Assembly: GCA_016704465.1 (NCBI GenBank)
Contig: JADJAD010000001.1
Location: 682,001 to 746,000, forward strand
DNA: 64,000 bases
Reading direction: 5' to 3'
Source of the DNA: Gemmatimonadota bacterium
GTDB taxonomy: Bacteria; Gemmatimonadota; Gemmatimonadetes; Gemmatimonadales; Gemmatimonadaceae
Below, piece after piece: positions 56,843 to 64,000 of the stretch. The notes beneath the pieces are model-generated. The model worked only from the letters and a program-made list of their open reading frames with translations. It made no database searches and was not told the origin of the DNA. A program made the position numbers and the translations under genes. How positions within the stretch are numbered: position 1 is the stretch's first letter; every line of letters begins with the position of its first letter.

Positions 56843-57346
56843 GAACGGTCCGGTCTCGTGTTCGCCGCGTCATCGTCGTGGCCTGGGGCGTCAGATTCTT
56901 CTACCTCGCCCTTATCGAGTTCGAGATGAAATCGGTGCAGGATCCGCACGGCCACCGGCCCGAGGAGCACGGCAGTGATGGTCAGGAAGGCAACGCCACT
57001 GTACAGCGTATAGGCGATCGCGAACAGCTTCGCAGCGGGCGTCGTCAGGTCGTTCACGGGACCCATGCCCGTCAGGATCATCGATGCGTTGAGGTATGCA
57101 TCCAACCACTGAAGTCCGCCGAGCGAGTGATAGCCGATCGCGCCGATCGTGAGCGAGCAGGCGACGAACGCCCCCGCAAGCGCTCCATTGCGCAGCAGGT
57201 GTCTGACGAAGCGCGCGTGATGGAAGCGGCCGGAGCGTCGCCGACGTCGTGTTCGGCCCCGACCGTGGTGCGGCGTGCGGATGTCGGAGCGAGTCCGGGA
57301 CGTAGCGATTGCCGGCGCGGTCGCGAGACTCAGGGTTGGAGGGCAC
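56839..57346 (-). CDS. small ion-channel-like membrane protein, one frame break
   Basis: The likely start is GTG 57346, with GAGGAG 8 bases upstream. After a shift near 57235 the protein reads FHHARFVRHLLRNGALAG, a membrane helix (FVACSLTIGAIGYHSLGG), LNASMILTGMGPVNDL (pore-like loop), and a second helix YTLYSGVAFLTITAVLLGPV. It ends in a charged tail. Helix, re-entrant loop and helix are the layout of minimal two-TM potassium-channel-like proteins, but no canonical TxGYG filter is present (TGMGP instead), so selectivity is open. It forms an operon with the TVP38 gene. Confidence 0.55.
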
Positions 57347-57451
57347 AGCGTCGTCTCCTCAAAGGCGCGTGTGATGTTCTGGAAGGTCAGACCTCCGCGA
57401 ACTCCCGCTGCTCGTGCCGACCAGCGGGCGCCGTGTCAACACCAGAACCGC

Positions 57452-59179
57452 TCACCCCCCGCTGGCAATCCACCCCTCGACCCGCTGCCGCAGGAACTGC
57501 AGCGGCATCGCGCCGCCCTCGAGCACGAATGTGTGCCACTTCTTGATGTCGAAGCGATCGCCGAGTCGCTTGCGCGCGTCCTCGCGCAGTCGTAGCAGCT
57601 CGCGGCTCCCCATCTTGTAGGCCAGCGCCTGTCCGGGCATGTCGACCGAGTACCGGAGTGTCTCGGTGTCGAGCTGCAGGTCGCTCTCCAGCGTGTGTTC
57701 GCGCATGAAGGCGATCGCCTTCTCGCGCGGCCAACCGAGGAAGTTCATCCCGGTGTCCACCACTAGGCGGCAGGACAGGAACATGTCCATCGCGAGGCGG
57801 CCGTAGCGATCGTGTGGATCCGAATAGAGGCCCATCTCACCCGCAAGCGCCGAGGCGTACTCGCCCCAGCCCTCGACGAAGGCGGTGTAGGTGCGCTCGC
57901 GTCGAAACGGGGGGAGGCTCGGATTCTCGCGCTGCAGCGCGATCTGGAAATGATGCCCGGGAATGAGCTCGTGAAAGATGAGCGCCGCCGCGTTGAGCAT
58001 GCTGCGCTGCCCGAGGTTTGACCCGTTGAACAGGTAGTGCCCCACCGAATCCTGTGTCGTGGGCTCCTGGTAGTACCCGAAGGTCAGCGTGGCCTCGAGC
58101 CGCGGATCGAGGCGGCGCACGTCGCCCTGTGCGCGCGGAACCGAGGCGAAGTACTCGCCCACTCGCGGCCGGATGCGGGCGTCATGATACATGAGCTTCT
58201 CGCCGAACTCCTCCGGGGACTTGGCGATGAAGCGCGCATCCTGGCGCAACTGTGCGTGAAACTCGGAGGCAGTCCCCGTGAACCCGATCTCGGCGCGCAC
58301 GCGGGCCATGGCGCTGTCGAGCCGCGCCACCTCGGCGAGCCCGATGCGGTGGACCTCGGCTGGCAGGATGTCGAGGGTCGTGTGCTGCCTGACGAGATAC
58401 CGGTAGTACGCGTCCCCGCCAGGGTACTGCCCCACTCCCACCCTGTCCGATGCCTCGGCGCGATACGGGCCATCGAGGTACACTGCCAGTCGTTCGAGTG
58501 CCGGGTTCACCCGGTTGCTGATGCGGGTGCCTAACGCCGCGAGGAAGGCATCACGCGCTGTCGCGTCGAGTGCGGCGAGCCGGGGCGCGGCCACGCCGAA
58601 GGGACTCTGCCCGGGCGGTTGAATGAAGCCGCGCACGAACGGGACGACGAGGCGCAGTTCCTCCCGGGGCAGGAGGACCTTCTGGCGACGGCGCGCCTCG
58701 AGCCCCTCGCGGATCGTGTCGGCGGCAGCGGCCACCTCGTCCACCAGCGCGAGGAAGTGCGTGCGCTCAGCGGGGGTCGCCAACCCCTGCGCGGCGAGCA
58801 GGGCCGGCATGGTGCGGAGCGGTGACGAGTACGGTGTCACCGCCGCGAACGACAGCCCCTGATATCGCCCCTGCTCGACCCGCTGCACGATGTCCCATCG
58901 CAGGATGCGCGAGGTCGTCCACTCGTCAGGCGACAGCTCGCCCGGTACGAGGCGCTCGAGCTGGCGAAGCATGTCGCGCGCCCGCAGCACGTCGCGCGCC
59001 ACGCGCGAATCCGACACGTCGACCAGGTGTGCTATCGGGAGCCCGGCGCGCACGCGCAGGACCGGGTCCTCCTCCAGCATCTCCCGTTCGTGCTGGGACA
59101 CGAGGCGAGCCAGCGACCGGGCGCTCGGCGTCGAGTCGACCTGGCTAACAGCGAGGACTGCGAGGGCGAGTATGAGCAT
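57452..59179 (-). CDS. DUF885 family (HExxxGHH) zinc peptidase-like protein, exported
   Basis: A 575-residue protein. A short signal peptide is visible (MLILALAVLAVSQVDS). The conserved DUF885 text is complete: RLDPRLEATLTFGYYQEPT, then HELIPGHH (His403, Glu404, His409, His410), and about 20 residues later YTAFVEGWGEYASAL with the third zinc ligand Glu. The C-terminus carries YSVDMPGQALAYKMG, also conserved. DUF885 proteins are mainly helical gluzincin-like enzymes assumed to act on peptides or lipopeptides in the periplasm. The frame is intact. It lies 65 bases downstream of the D-aminoacylase-like gene on the same strand, so the pair may act together. Confidence 0.8.
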   Translation of the reverse strand: MLILALAVLAVSQVDSTPSARSLARLVSQHEREMLEEDPVLRVRAGLPIAHLVDVSDSRVARDVLRARDMLRQLERLVPGELSPDEWTTSRILRWDIVQRVEQGRYQGLSFAAVTPYSSPLRTMPALLAAQGLATPAERTHFLALVDEVAAAADTIREGLEARRRQKVLLPREELRLVVPFVRGFIQPPGQSPFGVAAPRLAALDATARDAFLAALGTRISNRVNPALERLAVYLDGPYRAEASDRVGVGQYPGGDAYYRYLVRQHTTLDILPAEVHRIGLAEVARLDSAMARVRAEIGFTGTASEFHAQLRQDARFIAKSPEEFGEKLMYHDARIRPRVGEYFASVPRAQGDVRRLDPRLEATLTFGYYQEPTTQDSVGHYLFNGSNLGQRSMLNAAALIFHELIPGHHFQIALQRENPSLPPFRRERTYTAFVEGWGEYASALAGEMGLYSDPHDRYGRLAMDMFLSCRLVVDTGMNFLGWPREKAIAFMREHTLESDLQLDTETLRYSVDMPGQALAYKMGSRELLRLREDARKRLGDRFDIKKWHTFVLEGGAMPLQFLRQRVEGWIASGG

Positions 59180-59244
59180 GGCAGAACATATGCGCCGCAG
59201 GCGCTCGGCGCCTGCCCATCAGCGTGCGTCGCCCGACGATGCCG

Positions 59245-60702
59245 TCAGCGAACGGCGGCACGCACTGCACGGCCCGCCCGCGCCGACGTGACCTTTCCGC
59301 TGTCCACCGCGACCTGCCCGCCGACGATCACCCACGGAATGCCCGCCGAGGATATCGTCGCATCCTCGTAGGTCGCTCGATCGATGACCGTCATCGGATC
59401 GAAGATCGTCAGGTCAGCATCGGCGCCGGCAGCAATGCGCCCCTTGGTCTGCATGGCGGGGACGCGCGACTCGAGTCGACGCGCGGGCTCCAGCGTCATC
59501 TTGCGCAGCGCATCCATCAGCGTCAGCGCCTGCTCGTCCCGCACGTATTTTCCCAGCACCTTGGCATAGCTCCCCGAGGTGCGCGGATGACCGCGGCCGT
59601 TCTCGATGAAACCATCGCTAGCGATCATCGACAGCGGACTGAGGACCGCCGCCCGGGTCTGTTCTTCGCTCCGCCCGTGGGTGATGACGGTGCCCCCTTC
59701 TTCGCGGGCCTTGGCGAAGGTGGCGCGCGTGAGGCGCTCGCCCGTAGAAACGAGCTGGTTCCGCCCGAAGCGATCGTCGGACCACGTGGCCCAGTCGTCG
59801 AACAGGGCCGACTGGATCTCCGTCATCCCGGCGCCATACGGATATGCTTCCGTCGTCACGTCCTGTCCGGCATCGCGCGCCGCGGCGATCTTCGCGAGAA
59901 AGTCGCCAAGCTCGTCGCCCGCGCTCGAGTTCACGTGCACGATGTGCAGCTTGGCCCCAGCTGCTTTTGCCGCGGCGATGGTTGAGTCGAGCCCGGCCGA
60001 TCCGCTCCGCATGTGAATGTGCGCGCTCGCGCCACCCTCGGCGGCGACCCGGAACATGCGCTCGATCTCCACCATCGTCGCAGCTGGCGTGTAGGCACTT
60101 CCCAGCCCCACCGCGACGGCGCCCTGCGCCAGTCCCTCACGCAGGATCGACTCCATCTCGGCAACCTGCGCTACTGTTGCCGACCCGCTGCCGCCGATGC
60201 CGGCCGGAAGGAGGCCGGTGCCCGGATCGCCGAGCACGCGCATGCGGGCGGGAATGTGCCCCACGCTCACGCCGTAGTTGACGATCTGCCCGCCTTCGCG
60301 CCCGGCATACCAGCTGGCCACGTCGGCAGTGCCGGCCTCCAGCTCGAATGCCGAGGTCACACCGTCTCGCACCATCATGGCATACGACTCTTCCTGCTGC
60401 CCATGCTCGTGCAGGTCCACGAAGCCCGGCGCGACCACGAGGCCGGAGGCATCGATCGCGCGTGCACCCTCGAGGGGCTGCTCCGAGACGGTGGCGACCT
60501 TTCCTTCCCTGATCCCGAGGTGCCGGACGGCATCGAGCCCCGATTCGGGGTCCATCACACGGCCGTTGGCGATCACCAGGTCGTACGGAGCCGCAGACTC
60601 GCCTGCGCAGGCGCTCAGCGCGACCAGCGCCACGACCAGTGACCCGACCATCGCGAACACCGCTACGACGGATGTCCGGCGATTCTTGGCGTGATGTCCC
60701 AT
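59245..60702 (-). CDS. N-acyl-D-amino-acid deacylase-like amidohydrolase lipoprotein
   Basis: A 485-residue protein. It has a signal sequence with lipobox LSAC (Cys32). The enzyme part begins YDLVIANGRVMDPESGLDAV and the metal motif GFVDLHEHG (His98, His100) follows. Then come VGLGSAYTPAATMVEIERM, HIHMRSGS and LHIVHVNSSAG, the barrel ligands of the D-aminoacylase branch. The end has ARRLESRVPAMQTKGRIAAG and ADADLTIFDPMTV. The reaction expected is release of D-amino acids or related groups from N-acyl compounds. The real substrate of lipoprotein members is unknown. The frame is intact and it is the probable first gene of an operon with the DUF885 gene. Confidence 0.8.
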   Translation of the reverse strand: MGHHAKNRRTSVVAVFAMVGSLVVALVALSACAGESAAPYDLVIANGRVMDPESGLDAVRHLGIREGKVATVSEQPLEGARAIDASGLVVAPGFVDLHEHGQQEESYAMMVRDGVTSAFELEAGTADVASWYAGREGGQIVNYGVSVGHIPARMRVLGDPGTGLLPAGIGGSGSATVAQVAEMESILREGLAQGAVAVGLGSAYTPAATMVEIERMFRVAAEGGASAHIHMRSGSAGLDSTIAAAKAAGAKLHIVHVNSSAGDELGDFLAKIAAARDAGQDVTTEAYPYGAGMTEIQSALFDDWATWSDDRFGRNQLVSTGERLTRATFAKAREEGGTVITHGRSEEQTRAAVLSPLSMIASDGFIENGRGHPRTSGSYAKVLGKYVRDEQALTLMDALRKMTLEPARRLESRVPAMQTKGRIAAGADADLTIFDPMTVIDRATYEDATISSAGIPWVIVGGQVAVDSGKVTSARAGRAVRAAVR

Positions 60703-60974
60703 TCTGTGTTCCTATCGCGAGGAGAGGTCGCCGAACAGCATGCAACGGTGAAACCCTTGGGCGAGGTCCGGGCAGCGTTGGCGCAGGAGATGTCTCACAG
60801 CCGCAAGGCGCGCGCAAGAGGCTCTGCGGCCTGACCGGTATCGGATCAGCGCAGGGATTTGCCGAGGTGACGTGAGCGGTGCACTATCCGAGGGCGCGGT
60901 AGTCCGCTTCAATAGCCCCGGCATTCCCGGAGGCAGCACCGCCTCACCGAAATCGGGCCTCTCTTCACCACGGC

Positions 60975-61451
60975 ATGCTGAACATCAGTCCAGTCGTCGA
61001 GGGAGCGCAGATTGAGACCGTGCGTGAGTTGCTGCGCGAGTATCAGGCGCAGCTCGGCATCGACCTCGACTACCAGGGCTTCCAGCTGGAACTGGCGGCG
61101 CTTCCCGGCGCTTACACACCACCGGGTGGTCGCCTCCTGCTGGCACTGTATCGGGAGGCGCCCGTCGGATGTGCTGCGCTGCGCGACGCCGGGGGCGGGC
61201 GCGCAGAGATGAAGCGGCTTTACGTTCGGTCCGCGGCGCGTGGCCTCGGCGTTGGAGAGGCGCTCGCGCGACGGGTCATCCTCGAGGCAGAGATGGCAGG
61301 ATACCGCGACCTCGTGCTCGACACACTTCCGACCATGGCCCAGGCCCAGCACTTGTACGAACGATTGGGCTTCCGGGACATTCCGGCGTACATGACGAGT
61401 CCGATCGCCGGCACACGGTTCCTGGGCCTGACGCTTGGCGAGACCGTCTAA
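60975..61451 (+). CDS. GNAT N-acetyltransferase
   Basis: A 158-residue protein. The acetyl-CoA binding region is MKRLYVRSAARGLGVGEALA, with the loop ARGLGVG. Flanking strands are LLLALYREAPVGCAALRD and DLVLDTLPTMAQAQHLYERLGF. The subgroup resembles small GNATs with an N-terminal helix IETVRELLREYQAQLGIDL. The acceptor substrate is unknown. The gene is divergent from the aminoacylase gene and is followed 59 bases later by a TspO gene. Confidence 0.8.
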   Translation: MLNISPVVEGAQIETVRELLREYQAQLGIDLDYQGFQLELAALPGAYTPPGGRLLLALYREAPVGCAALRDAGGGRAEMKRLYVRSAARGLGVGEALARRVILEAEMAGYRDLVLDTLPTMAQAQHLYERLGFRDIPAYMTSPIAGTRFLGLTLGETV

Positions 61452-61510
61452 CCATCCAGCCCATCGGTTTGACTTCACCCATCGGCGACACTCCTGTGCG
61501 AGCGGTATCG

Positions 61511-61993
61511 ATGTCTCGGCAGGTCCTTGGCCTGCTCGGCTGGCTTCTGGTATGCTTTGCCGCCGCCGCAGTCGGTGGGCTGGCGTCCGTCAACGCTGGC
61601 GATTCCTACGGAAAGCTGATCCGCCCCGACTGGGCGCCGCCGGGCTGGTTGTTCGGTCCCGTCTGGTCGGTCCTGTACGTGCTCATGGGCATCGCGGCAT
61701 GGCAGGTATGGCGCGTGCGCGGTTTCGCTGGCGCTCGACGCGAGCTGATGCTGTTCCTGCTCCAGCTCGTCGCCAATGCCCTCTGGACATGGCTCTTCTT
61801 CGCGTGGAACAGGGGCGGCTGGGCCTTCGCGGAGATTCTCCTGCTGTGGGCGCTTATTCTGGGGACGACGCTTCTCTTCCGGCCCATCAGCCGGGTGGCA
61901 GCGGCATTGCTCCTGCCGTATCTCGCGTGGGTGTCGTTTGCCTCGGCGCTCACATGGGCCACGTGGCGCCTCAACCCGGGAGTGCTGGGGTGA
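61511..61993 (+). CDS. tspO: TspO/MBR-family membrane protein
   Basis: A 160-residue protein with five membrane helices. The family signature is visible: SYGKLIRPDWAPPGWLFGPV then WSVLYVLMGIAAW, WTWLFFAWNRGGWAF, and the C-terminal LLPYLAWVSFASALTW with N in RLNPG. These include the Trp and Pro residues of the porphyrin/sterol binding pocket. TspO proteins bind tetrapyrroles and modulate stress responses. ATG 61511 is the most likely start. The frame is intact and the gene probably shares a promoter with the GNAT gene. Confidence 0.88.
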   Translation: MSRQVLGLLGWLLVCFAAAAVGGLASVNAGDSYGKLIRPDWAPPGWLFGPVWSVLYVLMGIAAWQVWRVRGFAGARRELMLFLLQLVANALWTWLFFAWNRGGWAFAEILLLWALILGTTLLFRPISRVAAALLLPYLAWVSFASALTWATWRLNPGVLG

Positions 61994-62471
61994 GAGTTGA
62001 GCCAGGTGAGGTCCAACGATCGAGGCGCTGCTCCCGCGTCAGGTCTCGGTGACGTCGACCTCGTCGGGAAAACGAGCGGTCCCTCGGAACATCGCGCAAC
62101 AGCGACGCTCTTTTGAGATGGTGATCGAAATGTCGCCTTATGTCTGCGTGATTCTTCTTGATGCTCGTCGGCCTCTTTGGGGGATGGCGCATCGGATGCC
62201 ATCGCACGAAAAGTCATCGGCATCGGGGCGGCGCAGGGCGGCGCAGGGCGGCCACATCGCGGCGGCAGCTCATAGTGAGGTGGCTTGTCGGAGGCGGCGG
62301 CGGTAACATCGATCGTGCAGTGCACTCGCGGTGCATCTGGTGAATTGTCTCGCCCGGAACTGTTGCCCCTGGAGCTTCGCCCGAGTCTTCCACCGGGTCA
62401 CGGAACCACCCACATTCCCACCCATCGCGCCCAGGTCTCAAGGCGCCGAGGCCCAGTCATGAGACGCCTGC
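61994..62471. other. 478-bp region without a supported gene
   Basis: Frames on both strands are short and unlike any family. A short direct repeat (GGCGCAGGGC twice, 62230-62250) is visible. The region probably holds the promoter of the PAS sensor gene. Confidence 0.4.
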
Positions 62472-64000
62472 ATGCCCCCTGACAACTCGCGGTCGACCCC
62501 CGAGCAGGACCCGAGCGCGCCCTCACCCGATGTCACGGCTGCCAGACCGCGCATCGGCGACGAACTTTTGATGGTCCTCGAGCGCATCTCGGATGCGGTC
62601 GTCGCGCTCAATCGTGAGTGGATCTACACATACGTCAACGCCCGGGCGGCCGAGATCTTCGGCCGTACTCCAGAGCAACTCATCGGCCGGCACATCTGGA
62701 CCGAGTTCCCCGAAGGGGTCGGGCAGCGCTTTCACCAGGCGTACGAGCGCGCGCTCGCGACCGGCGAAGCCGAGTTCCTCGAGGCGTACTATCCGCCGTA
62801 CGATCGCTGGTTCGAGAACCGCATCTATCCTTCGGCCGATGGCCTGACGATCTACTTCCAGGATGTCACGACGCGGAAGCGTGATGAGCTCGACCTTCGC
62901 GCATTGGTGCAGAACCTGGAAACGACGCTGCAGTCCATCGGTGACGCCGTGCTCGTGACCGACGCCGACGGCTGCGTGACGCGGATGAATCCCGCCGCGG
63001 AGGAACTGTGCGGGTGGGCGTCGCAGGAGGCAGTCGGCCACCGCCTGACGGAGGTGCTGCCGCTCGTGAGCGCCCGCACGCGCGCTCCGGTGCCCGACGT
63101 GGCAGCCAGCGTCCTCGCGACCAACGAGCGGCTCGAGCTTTCAAACGATGTGCTGCTCATGCGGCGCGACGGCACGGAGCGCGCGATCGCCGACAGCGCG
63201 GCGCCTATTCGCAACGAGTCCGGGGCCGCGAGCGGCGTGGTGGTGGTGGTGAGCGACCAGACCGCGCGGTACCGCGCTCGTCAGGCACTCGCCGAGAGCG
63301 AGGAACGGCTGCGTCTTGCCTTGCGGTCGGCCAACCAGGGGCTGTACGACCTGAACGTGCAGACAGGTGACGCCACGGTGACTCCCGAGTACGCGACCAT
63401 GCTCGGGTACGATCCGGCTGCGTTCAAGGAAACGCACGATGCCTGGATCGCACGCCTGCACCCGGACGACGTCGAGCGCGTGTCGAAGGCGTATCGCGAC
63501 TATACCGACGGGCGCACATCGGAGTACCGCGTCGAGTTCCGTCAACGGACGTTCGACGGCAACTGGCGCTGGATCTTCTCGCTTGGCAGTGTGGTCGCGC
63601 GTACCGACGACGGCAGGGCGCTCCGCATGCTCGGCACGCACACCGACATCAGCGATCGCAAGGAAGCCGAGGAGGCGCTGCGCCGCAGCGAACAGGACCT
63701 CGCCATCACCCTGCAGTCCATCGGCGATGCGGTCATCTCCACGGACGCCGAGGGGTGTATCGTGCGGATGAATGCCACGGCCGAGCGGCTGACGGGGTGG
63801 TCGATCGCCGAGGCGCGCGGCGTGCTGCTGCGCGACGTGTTCCGGATCGTGCACGCGGGCACGCGGGAGCCGGTCGAGGATCCGGTCAATCGTGTGCTCA
63901 GCACCGGCACGGTTGTCGAACTCGCCAACCACACGGCCCTGCTCTCTCGATCGGGTGCCGAGTTCCAGGTCGCCGACAGTGCCGCGCCGATTCGCGACCT
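62472..64000 (+). CDS. multi-PAS sensor protein (3' end outside window)
   Basis: ATG 62472 opens a frame that is uninterrupted to the window end (509 codons). Four PAS domains are visible. PAS1 (about 33-140) starts LERISDAVVALNREWIYTYV. PAS2 (about 148-270) starts TTLQSIGDAVLVTDADG. PAS3 (about 278-400) is of the PAS fold-3 type, with ALRSANQGLYDLNVQTGD and WIARLHPDDVERV and its PAC end GTHTDISDRKEAEEALRRSE. PAS4 (from about 410) starts ITLQSIGDAVISTDAEG. PAS2 and PAS4 are close paralogues, indicating internal duplication. A histidine kinase, GGDEF or similar output domain is expected after the window. No heme or flavin motif can be named with certainty. Confidence 0.88.
   Translation, partial: MPPDNSRSTPEQDPSAPSPDVTAARPRIGDELLMVLERISDAVVALNREWIYTYVNARAAEIFGRTPEQLIGRHIWTEFPEGVGQRFHQAYERALATGEAEFLEAYYPPYDRWFENRIYPSADGLTIYFQDVTTRKRDELDLRALVQNLETTLQSIGDAVLVTDADGCVTRMNPAAEELCGWASQEAVGHRLTEVLPLVSARTRAPVPDVAASVLATNERLELSNDVLLMRRDGTERAIADSAAPIRNESGAASGVVVVVSDQTARYRARQALAESEERLRLALRSANQGLYDLNVQTGDATVTPEYATMLGYDPAAFKETHDAWIARLHPDDVERVSKAYRDYTDGRTSEYRVEFRQRTFDGNWRWIFSLGSVVARTDDGRALRMLGTHTDISDRKEAEEALRRSEQDLAITLQSIGDAVISTDAEGCIVRMNATAERLTGWSIAEARGVLLRDVFRIVHAGTREPVEDPVNRVLSTGTVVELANHTALLSRSGAEFQVADSAAPIRD

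Noticed and set aside
1..64000. tRNA, rRNA, insertion sequence or transposase
   Set aside because: I looked for cloverleaf-like arms with a CCA-type end, rRNA core sequences and DDE motifs and found none convincing; detection by eye of single tRNAs is limited.

Overview
The window is GC-rich DNA (about two thirds G+C by eye) and reads as a chromosomal segment of a Gemmatimonadota-like bacterium. The support is a Ser/Thr kinase with a C-terminal TPR-like ectodomain, a duplicated orphan ABC permease of the ADOP type, many secreted metallopeptidases and amidohydrolases fused to beta-propellers, and the overall gene style. This placement is inference from family composition; no rRNA or tRNA gene is present to confirm it.

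Layout. 1-11.5 kb: degradative and stress genes (M14 peptidase tail, M2/M3-like metallopeptidase, acyl-CoA dehydrogenase, cupin, alpha/beta hydrolase, MarR-GNAT fusion, ICMT-like methyltransferase, membrane sulfatase). 12.2-35.7 kb: a coherent island carrying four predicted clan-CD cysteine peptidases. In order it holds a CHAT-iSTAND protein, a MoxR AAA+ ATPase, a 2127-residue membrane protein (CoxE-like N-terminus, PEGA repeats, WD40, degenerate vWA, TssM/IcmF C-terminus), a Ser/Thr kinase, a histone-H1-like Lys/Ala-rich protein, two tandem caspase-fold peptidases, and convergently a CHAT-STAND-WD40 protein of about 2140 residues. 36-49.5 kb: DUF4332 protein, secreted type I pullulanase, DsrE-like protein, ADOP permease, Xaa-Pro aminopeptidase, L-asparaginase, PH-domain protein, CPBP protease, VOC protein and an exported SDR. 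49.6-64 kb: NapH-like Fe-S membrane protein, TolB-propeller amidohydrolase, SRPBCC protein, DUF1003, TVP38, ion-channel-like protein, DUF885 peptidase, D-aminoacylase-like lipoprotein, GNAT, TspO, and a multi-PAS sensor cut by the window end.

The island is the most interesting part. CHAT-iSTAND, MoxR and the giant protein overlap each other at their ends and so form one transcription unit. They match the layout of MoxR/vWA ternary conflict systems: AAA+ ATPase, vWA-type adaptor and a peptidase effector held by an inactive STAND module. The new element is that the vWA-type component is a transmembrane protein whose C-terminal third is homologous to the periplasmic part of the type VI secretion protein TssM/IcmF, while no other T6SS gene is nearby. 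A kinase, a basic DNA-binding-like protein and three more caspase/CHAT proteins follow. This suggests an envelope-sensing, NTP-dependent suicide or defence device, which is inference.

Quality caveat. Many conserved genes are broken by single-base shifts, often at homopolymers. Even apparently intact genes, such as the kinase, contain compensating shift pairs. This looks like residual indel error of a long-read assembly rather than biological decay. I therefore list such genes as CDS over their whole span and give the break points.
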